A stretch of DNA of 64,000 nucleotides from Vitellaria paradoxa. Lineage: Eukaryota; Streptophyta; Magnoliopsida; Ericales; Sapotaceae. The position numbers were made by a program, and so were the translations under genes. This document shows, one piece after another, positions 1 through 11,735 of the stretch; within the stretch, counting starts at the first letter, position 1, and every line of letters begins with the position of its first letter. Under the pieces are notes generated by a model. The model made no database searches. It saw only the letters and a program-made list of their open reading frames with translations, and had not been told where the DNA came from. Location of the stretch: contig CM034241.1 in NCBI GenBank assembly GCA_019916065.1, positions 11,941,223 through 12,005,222 of the forward strand, in the 5' to 3' direction.

Positions 1-27
1 ATTTCGCGAGTTCCTTTGGGCCTCCGC

Positions 28-894
28 CTATTTTAAGTTTTTTTCGATTACTTTTTGTAATTTACGCTTGATAACGTCAAAACTTAAGGAAAAATAATTA
101 ACTCGCAATCTACTCACCTGTGCCTCGGGACTCGACCAATACCTGACGAGCTCAGCCCACTGGTGGGGAAGAACGCCCGGTGGGACCCGTTGGAGGATGT
201 CAGGGTCATTCTCATGACCTTTCCAGTATTTATCTTTAATCTTATTTTTATGATCCTTCCACATCTTCCGACACTTAGCGAACATAACAGTCCCGGAAGT
301 CTGGAGGAACATCAACTACATTGGCCTAAAAATGACAAATTGTAGAATATTATTTGTTACAAGTTTCAGCACATAAACCACGTACAATTAGATAAATAAA
401 TTTTCATACCTGTACCTCGGTCCATAGACCCTCGAACGTAGAATCTGGAAAACGATCCCACTCGAGGGTGGTCAACGGGAATCTGATCGGATTCCGGACC
501 AAATGTCCGAGCTGTGAAATCAAAGACCGTCCATCCTTCCCAACCGGATGGGACGTGTCATCCCACTGAACGGTCATCCACTGAGATCCACAGTTCCACT
601 GCGGCAATCCCTTCGAGGGCCCTCTGCCAGACCTCGAAAGCCTGCTCGGAGTGGGAGAATCTGTTTCAAACAAATTGTTACATGATAAAACAACATAATA
701 TACCTACTGTTGTTGGATAAGATACATTCCGAAATTAAAGAACTTTACCTGCATCTGTGTCAGTCACTGAAGGACGCGTGGACATAGGGGGTGAAGGTGG
801 GACAAGCATCTGCTGAGCTACTCCCGGCACAGGATAGCCCCAGACGCTCAGCCATCGTCCTAGGACCAGTCCTATTCCTAGAACGTCCGAACAT
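28..894 (-). pseudogene. TNPA-like second CACTA gene with plant transposase domain (PF03004 type)
   Basis: Three exon-like blocks on the minus strand. The first (894-749) starts with ATG, is Ser/Pro-rich and ends at a GTAAAG donor. The second (660-410) runs from a TTTGAAACAG acceptor to a GTATGA donor and reads a Gln/Trp-rich stretch followed by GRSLISQLGHLVRN. The third (about 330-28) contains KMWKDHKNKIKDKYW and VPPGVLPHQWAELVRYW, the conserved core of the Ptta/En/Spm plant transposase family (PF03004). In CACTA elements this second product is thought to bind subterminal repeats and assist the TNP2 transposase. Exon 1 needs a frame change within it to join exon 2, so the gene is probably broken. 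The 3' end may run off the left edge of the window. The domain is clear; the exon borders are inferred from GT-AG signals. Confidence 0.7.
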
Positions 895-997
895 GGCTCC
901 CTAACTGTTCACAATTTAAACTTATTATAATTTCAAATATAAAGAAAAAAAAATTTAAAATCTACCTTGTTCGGATAGAAAAGTACACAACCGTGTA

Positions 998-3900
998 TTA
1001 AGTATGTAAATCAACCGTATCTCCTTCAACCGTGTCCCTAACCCAATTAACATCTTCATCACGTTGGACAATTGCATCTTGGTCAAGAGCTTGTTGGGCG
1101 AATGGATCAATATCTGGCTCATCGCAGTCGATTTGGTATACCCCTCTCCTTGACATTTTAACTGCAACTTGCCAGTTGGGATCAGCTCGATCGCCAACAT
1201 AGTAAACTTGCTCTGCCATGGATGCCAGTATGTATGGTTCAGCTTCTATTTGTACATCTCGATGTAACAAATTGTTTAAATTGACCAATTTAAATTGGTA
1301 CTTATCAGCTTTAACCCCGCGAATTGGATCAGCCCAAACACACTTGAATAATAAATATCTTAAACCACGATTGTAAACGATTTCAATAATGTCATTCAGT
1401 TGGCCGTAATAGTAACCACCGTCAATAGATGGACAACCGATGCCACTATTTTGTGTTGCTCGCCTATCATCTACTTCCTTGATGCGAAATCGAAACCCAT
1501 TGATGTCACAAGCTGTGAAACGTCGAGCTGTCGTGTAAGGACCATCAGCCAACTGTTTTATTTCATCGGTCAAAATAGAATCCGTAGTACTTCGTAAATT
1601 GTATACCTATGAAATGTAAATTATCATGAATTAATTAAACACAAATTAATTGTGATGTGAAAATCATATAAAAACATATGAAAATATTTAACACGTACGT
1701 AGTTCTTAAACCAGTCATGAAAACATTGATAATGGGACATTCGAATTTGATTGTCTGTTGCACGAGGCATGTTCTGTTTCAGCTCGTTTATGTGTCTCCT
1801 GCAATGCAAATCAAACAGGATTGAGAATAATCACGATTTTTATTACAAATATGATGTAATTAACTTTCTTTATTACGACAACGTGACTTACTGGGTCAAT
1901 GGCACAACTGATTGGGTGTTGAAGAGCACGAACCGATGAGCTTGGATCCACTCGATATGGTTGAGATCAAATGACGTGCCTTCCCCAATAGGGCCTTCAT
2001 TTATCCGCTCCGACTTGCTAAAAGTCGTTTGGACATCATCGTTTAGATATGCCGCACAAAAATTTATGCACTCATCCATCAAATATCCTTTCGCTATGGA
2101 TGCCTCGGGTCGAGCTTTGTTCCGCACATACCTCTTCAATGTGTTCATATATCGCTCGATCGGATACATCCACCTAAATTGGACAGGGCCACCAAGCCGG
2201 GCTTCTTCAGTTAGGTGTATAGTCAAGTGAACCATTACATCAAAAAATGCCGGCGGAAAAATTTTCTCTAGATGACACAGTAGTCAAAGCAATCCTGTCC
2301 TGCAGACCCTTTAAATCTTCTGTACGGATTACTCTGTAACACAACTGCCTGAAGAAATTACTGAGCTCGATCAACGGCTGCACAACATTATTAGGCAAAC
2401 ATGTCCTTACTGCTATAGGCAACAACTGTTGAAGCAGGACGTGGTTGTCATGACTTTTCAAACCCTGTAACGTCCGTTCGCTCATGTTGACTCGCTTCGA
2501 AATATTCGAGCAATATCCATCAGGTACCTTCACGCCTTTCAGAATTAACAAGAACGCATCCTTCTCCTCCTTGCTCATGGTGTACTGTGCAGGTGGCATG
2601 TATGCCCTGTTGGACTCTCCCGGCTGCAAGTGCAATGGAGTTCTCAATCCCATCTCCTGCAAATCACAGTCGAGCATTAGCATTATCCTTTGATTTCCCC
2701 TTAACACCAAGGATCGTCCACAATATATTATCGCAAACATTCTTCTCAATGTGCATGACATCCAAGTTGTGCCTGAGTAAGTTGTCTTTCCAGTAGGGCA
2801 ACTCATAGAAAATACTTTTCTTCTTCCAATTATGGGTTCGGTTCCTATTTGCACCAGAAATAGATGGTAGCAGGGGGGGCTAACAGATCCTGAAAGTCAT
2901 ATACTGTTCGAATTTGCTCCCGCTCCATCTGGGCCAGCAATTCGACCCCGGTCATTGCTCGTGGTGCCGGACCGAACTCCCGAGTGCCGTCAAACGAGAC
3001 TCTGTCCTTCCTAAACCTATGCAACGGAGGTAGGAAGCGTCTATGACCCATGTACGCCCACTTTCTACCATACTTTAGCCAAGTTGACTTCTTGCTCTGA
3101 TTGCAACAAGGACATGCGAACTCTCCTTTCGTGCTCCAACCAGATAAGTTGGCGTACGCCGGAAAGTCGTTAATTGTCCATAGTAATGCTACCCGTAGTT
3201 TAAACATTTCATTTCTTGTTGAGTCAAATGTCATCACACCATCAGTCCATAATTCATTAAGCTCTTCAATCAATGGTTGCATATAAACATCTATTTTATC
3301 CCCGGGACCCTTAGGTCCGTCAATCAATGTCGATAGGATGACAAAAGGTTGCCTCATGCACAGCCAAGGTGGAAGATTATATGGAACTAACAGTATAGGC
3401 CACGTACTGTGAGTTGCCCCAGTCATGCCTGAAAATGGGTTAAATCCATCAGCCGCCAAACCAAGCCGTACACTGCGAGAATCGACAGCGAAATCAGGGT
3501 GTCTTCTATCAAAATCCTTCCACGCCGGAGAGTTTGTTGGATGGGATAAGTTCCCATGATCCCCCCTGTTCTCGGCATGCCAAGTCATTAGTTTAGAGAT
3601 CTTAGATGACATGAAAAATCTCTTCAATCGTGGCTTAAGTGGAAAGTAGCGCACTTGCTTTGCAGCCACAAGCTTACCACGATTTGAACTACCCAAACGA
3701 TTCTGCCGAGTTTGGATAGTACCAACATTCTTCCATCTCGAAACACCACACACGGTAGACGAATCGAGGTTGCCATTCTCATTCCTGAAACAACATGCAA
3801 CTATTGGGACATGCATCCAGAGTTTCGTATGTGAATCCCAAATTCTCAGTTAACTTGCGTGCCTGGTAGTACGATTCTGCAAGCTTAGCTCCCAGCTGGT

Positions 3901-4467
3901 AAAACCCTACGGAGTAACTGTAGTAGCATGTCAAATGACGTATCTGACCAGTGATTCAACGCCTTCAAATGTAACAACTCAACGGTAAATGACAATTTAC
4001 TGAACTCCTGACATCCAGGATATAATTCTGTCTGCGCATCATCGAGTATTTCAAAATATCTCAATGACTCATCATCTGCACCCGAGCGGGGACTAGTTCC
4101 ACCCGTCAGATTAATACCGGCACCGTTGTCTTCATGTGTCAATCCACATGCGATATCAGCTATCATCGCGAGCATTGGATCAGCTTCCTCTGCAACCTCG
4201 GCCTCCACCTTCAACGGTTTCTTTCGGACGAGAGGCGGTATACTCTTCCCCATAGAGAGTCCAGAATTTATACTGCTTCAGGAACCCATTACGGATCAGG
4301 TGCTCTCTGACAACCTCCCGTGTATAGTAATACCGGTTAGCACACTTCCTGCAAGGACAACTAATGTACCCACTGGGAAACCCACTGGTGAATGCAATAA
4401 ACTGATTAATCCCCTCCACATACTCCGGGGACATCCTATTCGGCAAATCAATCCAACTCTTATCCAT
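998..4467 (-). pseudogene. TNP2-type CACTA transposase (TNPD), frameshifted
   Basis: The main transposase, which cuts and rejoins the element ends. The best start is the ATG at 4467 (MDKSWIDLPNR), which opens a transposase-associated domain with CPCRKC and REHLIRNGF (to about 4270). The TNP2 catalytic region (Transposase_21, 3816-2845) includes GLAADGFNPFSGM and PYNLPPWLCM. It continues in another frame (2854-2240) and is followed by a DUF4218 block (2235-1892: RWMYPIERYMNTLKRYVRN). A 93-bp GT-AG intron (1891-1799) removes an in-frame stop that straddles its donor. A short exon (1798 to about 1698), a second intron (about 1697-1607) and a DUF4216 block (1573-998: WADPIRGVKADKYQFKLVN) follow. 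Frame changes near 4250, 3895, 3815, 2850 and 2238 are not at obvious introns, so the copy is inactive or the sequence has indel errors. Confidence 0.85.
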
Positions 4468-5044
4468 CTCGCTTAGAGTGTCTGTGGAGTCCCAAGAGGA
4501 AAAAAATGTCATTACTATAAAATGTAGTGCCATATGCAAAACACCTAGTCTTAAACTTTACCTCCTCATTACAGGGTGGTTGGTCCTATCCCATTCGAGA
4601 ATACACGATCCAACTTGCACTCAACAACTCAATGCCGTTGTCCCCTAATTAGATAAAATTTCGGCAGCATGTCCGCGTGGTTCTCCAAGTACACGATACA
4701 CAGACGACATCAGTCGTACCCTGTGTACGCACCCGGAGAACAACAGGACGTCAACCGAAACTTCATCTAACATAGGACAGTACATGAGTTGTTGAATACA
4801 GAATGGATAATTGCATTCCCAAACTATCCATACTGGACAATTCAAGAATCGCGTACGTCAATCCCCGCACGTTCATCGAAAGGACAACGAACCTGGTCAA
4901 AGACCTAATCCGTTACCTAAGGATGACCAAACAGGTGGCGTACGAGATTCTTAAACGGGTCTAAGTTTCACTAATATATGCAAATGAATAAAATAAAGTG
5001 GTTCTCAATGTCTGTTTGTTTTCTAACTTAGAATAAAGTATTTA
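4468..5044. other. 5' flank of the CACTA transposase gene
   Basis: This stretch separates the transposase start from the tandem repeats. The part to about 4970 has a more even base composition and a short minus-strand open stretch with YCPMLDEVSVDVLLFSG (4845-4645). It is probably the 5' leader or promoter region of the transposase gene. I do not recognise a separate gene. Confidence 0.4.
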
Positions 5045-5700
5045 GATGTTAGATTGGGCCTAGACAAGATTAGGGGTTTTATTGTAGTTACTAATTGAAC
5101 TAATTAACTCTTATTAATTAACTACTGCTGCTTGTGTAATTAATTACTATATTATTCGGTAAATTACCTAGAAACAATATTATAATATTATTGTTTGACC
5201 TAATTTTCTTATCGTATTCGTATTGGATTACACTGGGCCCAAGCAAGATGTTGGATTGGGCCCAGGCAAGATTAGAGATTTTATTGTAGTTACTAATTGA
5301 ACTAATTAACTCTTACTAATTAACTACTGCTGCTTGTGTAATTAATTACTATATTATTCGGTAAATTACCTAGAAACAATATTATAATATTATTGTTTGA
5401 CCTAATTTTCTTATCGTATTCGTATTGGATTATACTGGGCCCAAGCAAGATGTTGGATTGGGCCCAGGCAAGATTAGGGGTTTTATTGTAGTTACTAATT
5501 GAACTAATTAACTCTTACTAATTAACTACTGCTGCTTGTGTAATTAATTACTATATTATTCGGTAAATTACCTAGAAATAATATTATAATATTATTATTT
5601 GACCTAATTTTCGTATCATATTCGTATTGGATTGGACTGGGCCCAAGAAAGCCCAAGAAAAATGTTGGATTGGACCCAAGCAAGATTAGGGGTTTTCTTC
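5045..5700. repeat. Tandem repeat, 202-bp unit, about 3.3 copies
   Basis: The string ATTGTAGTTACTAATTGAAC recurs at 5081, 5283 and 5485, a spacing of exactly 202 bp. Each unit contains a TTAATTAACTAC-rich part, a TATAATATTAT palindromic core and a GGGCCCAAGCAAGATG segment. A partial fourth copy, in which GCCCAAGAAA is duplicated, trails off near 5700. The copies are over 95% alike by eye, so the amplification is recent relative to the decay of the neighbouring frames. Confidence 0.95.
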
Positions 5701-8700
5701 TAATTAGAGTTAATTGGAGTTAATTATTGTTATTCAAAAAAATAACACTTCAATACATTATACGAAGATCAAATATACAACAAATAAAATAATACGATAC
5801 AAATTAAATAAATTAACAATAGATATTACGAACAATTCAATATTTACTCATTATAACATAAATCAAACTATGATTTCAAATAATAAAAGTATTTTCAATC
5901 ATTTGGGTAACCAGCCATTACAATATTAATTGAAACAATCTAATTTAACCTAAATTAATTATATTATCAATATTCTAATTCGTTATTTAATATTTTAACT
6001 AATATAAATATTTAATGAACCTAAAAATTGTAATTTAATATTATTATTTACCTAATCTAACTATTTTTAGTATTATTGTTTAATTCAAAATATATTATTG
6101 TTTAAGTATGATATTTACATTCATGAAAATGTTATAAAATAAGAGAATTTACATACAAGTGAAAATTATTATTAATTTTTTTTTTGTCTTATGCATCGAT
6201 TCTTATTTAAAAGTATTCTTTTTATGAAAAAAAGTAATATGTTTAAAAGTTTACAAACTTTATTGTATTTAATTTATTAAAAAATCTATCAACTTTTACT
6301 AACTTTTTATACTTTTTTCAAACTATATATTATTTTTACATTAAACTATATATTAATTCTCATATTTTTAGTAGTATTATCTAACATTATAAATATCATA
6401 ATATAATTTAATTTCCGTAAGGTAAGTTAATCAATTTATTTATAAAAATTACCATATTGAGTGAAGATGTTAGCATTGCTTCAAAAACTCTCTCTACCCT
6501 TTGTCATTTTTTGTTTTTATAAAATTACAAAGTTAATTTCATAGTGAAGAACAATTAAAATTTGTTTTCACTCTTGTTTTTCTTTTCTATTATAAATATT
6601 TTATTAATTTCATTACTTAATCTATTTTTGTTGCATCACATTAAAAATGAGTTATTTTATTCAAAGATTTTATTAAACTAAAATTATTTTTGATAATTTT
6701 TTTTATAAGTTTATTATTGTTAAGTGTCATTTTAAGAATTGGTTAGTTATAGTCAAGTTGATAGGTAGAGTTGAATATATATATATATATATAGCGGGAG
6801 AGAAATTTTTTAGTAATTTTTACTTTTTTTGACATTTGGTAACTCCTTAAAAGTTACTAAAAAATTTTGAAATTTTTTTCAACATTTTTACTAAATAATT
6901 AAAAGCTTTTAAAGAATTCTTATTTTTTACATACATAAAAAATGATATTTATGTATGAAAATTTTTTATTAAAAAAATTTATATTATAATTTGATTCCTC
7001 AAAAATTTTTAAAAATAATTAGTCTTATTAGAAAAAAAAACTAATATTGGTATATATAAATTTTAAATTAAAAAAATTTAAGTTATAAATCAATCTCTTT
7101 AAAATTTAGTCAATTACCAAAAAAAATCTCCTTAAAATTTTATTTTCTCTTAGTTGTTATATGATAGTGTTTAAATGGTTAAAAAAATAAATTAGTGAAA
7201 AAATAACACGTGACAAAATTTAATTGAAAGATATTAAAAATAGTTAATAAAAATTTTTAATATTTTTAATAAACTAAATACTCCTATATAATCTAAAATT
7301 TAAAATTCAATTGATTATACTATTTGTATATATATTATTTTATTTTTATTCATTAAATATAATTTTTTAAGCCCAAGTTTAACGCTCCAAAAAAATAGCT
7401 CCCAGGCCAAAAATTTGACTTCATCTATGAGGATTGATGTGACAAAAGGTCACATGCATAATTTTCCAAGTATCACATATAATTTTCCAAGTATCCAAAA
7501 AAATTTTCCAAGTATCACAAGATGTTAATTTCTTTATTTTTCAGCCCAAGTGGTCACATTATTATATTTCTTCTAAGTTATTATTTTATAATATATTTTA
7601 CCTATCATATTAAAAATAGGTATTTAAATTATAAGAATTTAAATATTCATTATATTTTTATAATTTTAATCTTAATAATTAAATAAAAAATTAAATAAGT
7701 ATTTTTTTTTTCATTTTATTCTAACGTTCTAATTCTATCTTCAGAATTTTGAAATTCTGAGAATTTCAAAGTATCCTCAGAATTTAAAAATTATTGAATT
7801 TTAATTCAATATTACAGATACAGCTATATTATTTAATTAAAAAAATTTAAATTAATTTTAATCATTAAATTTTAATTTAACGGTATAACTTGCAAATCAT
7901 GAAATTTACATAACTCCCCCAAATCCTTTAAATTTATCGTCTATACTGACAACTTTTGGAGTACAGTAAAATAATACAAAATTTTATAAATTTCTACAAA
8001 CACAAATTACAACTTTTGGAGTACACTAATAAGCCAAGTTTATTTAAACCATCAAATCCTTTATTTTTTAAGTGGATTATAATAATCAATTTTACACTAA
8101 TATTTAAATAATTAAATATTTTTGAATAATACTATGTATTTATGGTGCAAATTTTGTTTTATTTCAATTTATTTGTTTAGTATTTAATAACCGCTATTGT
8201 TATTTGAATTAATTATTTTAAAATTATTAAATTATGTGAATATTTATTACAAAATTATAATATAATTTAGTTATTTGTTTAATAAACAAAATTTAAAAGT
8301 TAAAGGCACTACACCTTAACTAGGTGTGTTAACTATCAAAAAAAAAAAAAAAAAAAAAAAAACTAGGTGCGTTGACTTGAAAATAAATGAGTCAAACCCA
8401 CATTGAACAAAAGGAAAAAAAAAAAAATTATGGACAAATTCTAATTTGCCTTATAAATGAAAGAAAAGTTCTATACATTTTTTTTACGCACTGCACAAAA
8501 CACAACAATTTTTTCCACTAACTAAATTTTTCTTCTAAAATCTCTTTTTCTTTCTTCCAACATACCAATTTTTATAAAATAAAATTAAAAAACAGAATAT
8601 TAAAAAAAACAGCAAATAAAAAATACAGAAAAAAAAAACAGCAAACAAAAAAAAACAGAAAAAAAAAACAGAAAATTAAAAAAAATTAAAAACAACAGCA

Positions 8701-8994
8701 ACATACATAAAAAAAAATATTACACAGTACGCATATGAAATAAACAATTTAACGAGTAACTAAAATAAAAAAAATTAAACAAACAATAATACATACATGC
8801 ATGTATAGATAATCATCAAACCCCCAACCACAAAAAACAAAAAAAAATTATTTACATTTATCCAACAATAAACATGAAAAATACAAAAAATAGAAAAAAA
8901 ATTTCAAACTAAAAAAAAAAATCCAAACCTGGTACAGTGTAGTGTTGCCTTAACCTCAAAATAAACTACAATAAACAAAAAAAAATATTAAAGC
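5701..8994. other. AT-rich, gene-free spacer inside the CACTA element
   Basis: No coding region is supported here. The only long open stretch (5714-5929) is low-complexity AT DNA. Small features are a (TA)n run at about 6776-6793, three close copies of AATTTTCCAAGTATC between 7461 and 7520, and A-rich runs with repeated AACAGC between 8590 and 8700. The poly-A insertion at 8318-8377 is listed separately. Confidence 0.6.
8318..8377. repeat. Poly-A insertion with 17-bp target duplication
   Basis: AACTAGGTGTGTTAACT (8318-8334) recurs as AACTAGGTGCGTTGACT (8361-8377), 15 of 17 bases identical. Between the copies lies only ATC followed by 23 A. A target duplication around an A tail is the mark of LINE-machinery retroposition. 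Here the inserted body is almost absent, so this looks like an extremely 5'-truncated LINE or SINE insertion. Confidence 0.55.
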
Positions 8995-8996
8995 AT

Positions 8997-9002
<6 letters not shown>

Positions 9003-9036
<34 letters not shown>

Positions 9037-9185
9037 CTCCGGCGACGGCTGGCCACCTCCGGTCCGGCACGGCACGGCAGAGGGGGAAGAGAAGACGGCA
9101 GAGGGGGGAGAGAAGAGAGAGCGCGGGGGAGGGAGAGGAAAAAAAAAGGAGGGAGGGAGAGGAAAAAGAGGGAGGCGCTCTGCCG
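9003..9185 (-). other. (GA)n microsatellite and C-rich leader of the CACTA element
   Basis: A (GA)16 run (9003-9034) borders a GC-rich segment that is C/T-rich on the minus strand, just inside the subterminal repeats. Its place and base content suggest the untranslated first exon of the CACTA transcript. The + strand open frame through it is Arg/Glu-rich low complexity and I do not count it as a gene. A similar C-rich leader lies inside the other CACTA end at about 48900-49045. Confidence 0.5.
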
Positions 9186-9203
9186 AATATAATTAGAGAA
9201 TCA

Positions 9204-9420
9204 GCGACCGCTTAAAGCGGTCGCTAATATGGTCGCTAAAACATTATTAGCGACCGCTTTAAGCGGTCGCGCGAATTTTTTCGTCGTCGATACCTTGCCG
9301 CACGGGATTAGCGACAGCGGTTTAAGCGACCGCCTTAAGCGGTCGCTAATACAATTATAGCGACCGCTTAAAGTGGTCGCCCGAGATTTCCACTCGCCAA
9401 TTCCCCAATCTCTAGTAGTG
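9204..9420 (-). repeat. CACTA subterminal palindromes and terminal inverted repeat
   Basis: Four near-perfect palindromes of 21 bp with the form GCGACCGC...GCGGTCGC lie at 9204-9224, 9250-9270, 9326-9346 and 9360-9380, with shorter GGTCGCTAA fragments between them. The terminus TCTAGTAGTG ends at 9420. These are expected to be the DNA-binding sites for the element-encoded proteins and to form strong hairpins. Confidence 0.9.
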
Positions 9421-10170
9421 TTTTAAATTAATAAATTTTATATAAAATTTAATGAAATTATAAAAGATATAATTTAGATTAATGCACATAGAAATTTTTT
9501 AAGTTCCTTATTTAAAATTCATAAATACAAATACAATCAAAATATATTTGAAAAATTATATTTTATAATAAAAATTATAATAAATAAAAATCTTGATAAT
9601 CTTATATTAAATTATCACTACAACTTATTTAAAATTTAAAATACAAATGCAACTAAAATATGTTTAAAAAATTATATTTTATAATAAAAATTTGTGTTTA
9701 AATTGTAACACATTCAATTTAATAAATTTAAAAATTATCAACATTCTTATATTAATCTAAATTTTCTTATAATTTAATTAAATTTCATGTAAAATTTATA
9801 AATTTAAAAGATACATAAATTAGCCATTATAATCAAGAAAAAAAATAAAAGAAAAGAAGTATTGTCCAAAAATGAGATGAATTGATTTAGAGGATGGCGT
9901 TAGGTTATGTGAGACATAATAAATATAAATTTTTATTATAAAATATAATTTTTCAAATATATTTCAATTGCATTGGTATTTATGAATTTTAAATAACAAA
10001 CATAAAAAACTTTCATGTATATTAATCTAAATTATAATATCACATATAATTCAATTAAAATTTATGTAAAATTTATTAATTTAAAAGATACATAAATTCA
10101 TTATTATAATTAAGAAAAAAATAAAAAGAAGCATTGTTCATAAATGAGATAAATTGATTCAAAAAAATGA
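9421..10170. repeat. AT-rich inverted and direct repeat block
   Basis: The left arm (9421 to about 9595) matches the reverse complement of about 9925-10090 over roughly 165 bp. A further direct-repeat pair joins 9755-9895 to about 10018-10165 (shared AATTGATT, TTAAAAGATACATAAATT and AAGAAAAAAA strings). A third partial copy sits at 9628-9690. The left arm starts abruptly at the CACTA terminus, so the CACTA element probably inserted into an existing copy of this repeat. No gene is seen. Confidence 0.7.
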
Positions 10171-10173
10171 CAT

Positions 10174-10623
10174 TACTACTAGAAAAGGGAGATTTACTGG
10201 CCGCTAAAGGCAGTAGCTAAGGACAATGTTTCGGCTTATTAGTAACCAGGGGACAATCGCTAGAAGATGGATGCAAAAACATCATCACTAATGACTATTA
10301 GTGACCAAAACACAGTGGTTATCAAGTTTTAGCGACCCTTCTGCAACCATCATTTGGACTTATTGTAAAAGGTATTAGCAACCGCTGTGGAGTGAGATCA
10401 AAACCGTAAAAGATTACGTACAATTTCTTTTTATCTCAATATTTATCATAAAAGATCACAATTTTAGTGTGTGATTATTGTAAACTTTCAATCACAGTTG
10501 TAAACCATAATAAAAAAGAAGCAACTTACAATCTTATTTGGATTAATCACGCTTCAATGACCAACATGGAAAGTGAAACATCATGCTTAAAAACTATGAT
10601 GTTTATGCATTTTTATAGTAGTG
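10174..10623. mobile_element. Small non-autonomous CACTA-like element
   Basis: The left end reads TACTACTAGAAAAGGG and the right end, in reverse complement, CACTACTATAAAAATG. Both are CACTA-type termini, with the first base of the left one changed from C. Inside are GGCCGCTAAAGG, AGTGACCAAA and AGCGACCC motifs like CACTA subterminal repeats. It is 450 bp long with no coding capacity. The flanking triplets (CAT and GAA) do not match, so no target duplication is preserved. Confidence 0.65.
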
Positions 10624-10658
10624 GAAAAATGGAGAGAAGACTCTAAATTTTCACACTC

Positions 10659-10829
10659 TGTTTGGCAAGGAGTAACTAGTAGTTGAGCTAGCCTTTTGTC
10701 TTCTTCTAAAATGACCAAATTTATCCTCTCACATTTTAATTTTTTTTAAACCTTCAAGGGCAAAATGTCAAATTAACAAAAAGGTAAAAGTCTAGCTACT
10801 AAAAAATTAGTTTTTTCCCTTTCCAAACA
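10659..10829. mobile_element. Possible MITE with TGTTTGG ends
   Basis: The left side (TGTTTGGCAAGGAGTAACTA) and the reverse complement of the right side (TGTTTGGAAAGGGAAAAAAC) are imperfect inverted repeats around an AT-rich core. Matching GCTAGCC/GTCTAGC segments lie further in. The end sequence resembles hAT-type MITEs, but no clear 8-bp duplication is seen. Confidence 0.35.
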
Positions 10830-11735
10830 CAAAAAGTTAACTTTTTTGTAACTTTTTAGTAGGTAGTTACAAAAAAGTTAACTTTTTTATTTCCCAAATT
10901 AAGCCTAAAATTTTCACCTTCAAATGTATAATATGATTCTTGCATATTTTTCATTAAGTAAAGATACACATATATAGAATATTCAGACCCCAAATAAAAT
11001 ATGTAACTAGATTTGAAAACTTAGGTAGGTTAAATTCCTGCACTTTTCCTGCAAGCAGCACTAGATGCATCTCGAACCTTCACCTCGTCTTTGCTTTTCT
11101 TGCAAACGCCTCTGGATAAGCTTAAAACCTCGACTTCCTTGAAATTTGGCAACTTTTAGCTGACTAGAATGTTGGAGACCTTTTATCGGAAACTCTTCTT
11201 GACTTATTCCCTGACTATTTTCTTATAATTGCAAGTTATTGAAGGAGAAAACTTCAAACATGATAATCAAATGTAGATGAGATTTTTATTATTTAGATAG
11301 TCATGAATTTAAATTGGGAATCATGATAGGTATGTGAGGACATGTGATAGTTCAGGAGGCAGCCACCAGTTAAAAAAATTTAAATAGAAAAAGACATAGT
11401 TTCAATCATTTAAAATGGAGGAAAGATTTGAATTGAATTTAAAGGGAATTTGCACAAGTAATTGTCCCCCATTTGACGACTCATTTCAAAAAGCTTTTAA
11501 CTATTCAAAGAGCATAAAATAGAGTTAAGATAACCACCTAAAGAGTGAATAAAAGGCAACTCGATTGTAAGGAAAATCCTCCCCCTTTCGACACCTGCAC
11601 ACCTTATTTTATTTTATTTAATTTTATTTTTTGAACTAAGTCAATCCAACTCAACAAATTAAGTCAAAATTTGGTTTGTCGGTGAGCCATAAATATTATG
11701 CACACGCACCATAACATCCCGATGTATGATGCCTA
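10830..11735. other. Gene-free spacer before the first copia element
   Basis: No gene is seen. The segment 11626-11690 (GAACTAAGTCAATCCAACTC and following) resembles 17868-17930 on the far side of the copia element. The copia insertion may therefore lie between two related older repeats. Confidence 0.5.

Larger units (their letters stand above)
1..9420 (-). mobile_element. CACTA (En/Spm) DNA transposon, 5' part; left end outside window
   Basis: Autonomous-type CACTA element read on the minus strand. The right boundary at 9420 reads, on the minus strand, CACTACTAGAGATTGGGG, a typical CACTA terminus. Just inside it lie palindromic GCGACCGC/GCGGTCGC subterminal repeats, the usual transposase-binding region of the superfamily. 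Inward come a C-rich, exon-like leader (about 9035-9185), a long AT-rich spacer, a 202-bp tandem array, the TNP2-type transposase gene and then a TNPA-like gene. This is the standard two-gene order of plant CACTA elements. The other terminus is beyond base 1, so the TSD cannot be checked. The frames carry several single-base shifts, so the element is probably dead. The 4.9 kb between the transposase start and the terminus is long for the family and may include other insertions. Confidence 0.85.

Noticed and set aside
5045..5700. CRISPR-like or prokaryotic repeat array
   Set aside because: The repeats are contiguous 202-bp units without spacers, in a plant transposon context.
8995..9192. Arg/Glu-rich + strand open frame
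   Set aside because: It comes from a (GA)n microsatellite and a G-rich CACTA leader; low complexity and no domain.
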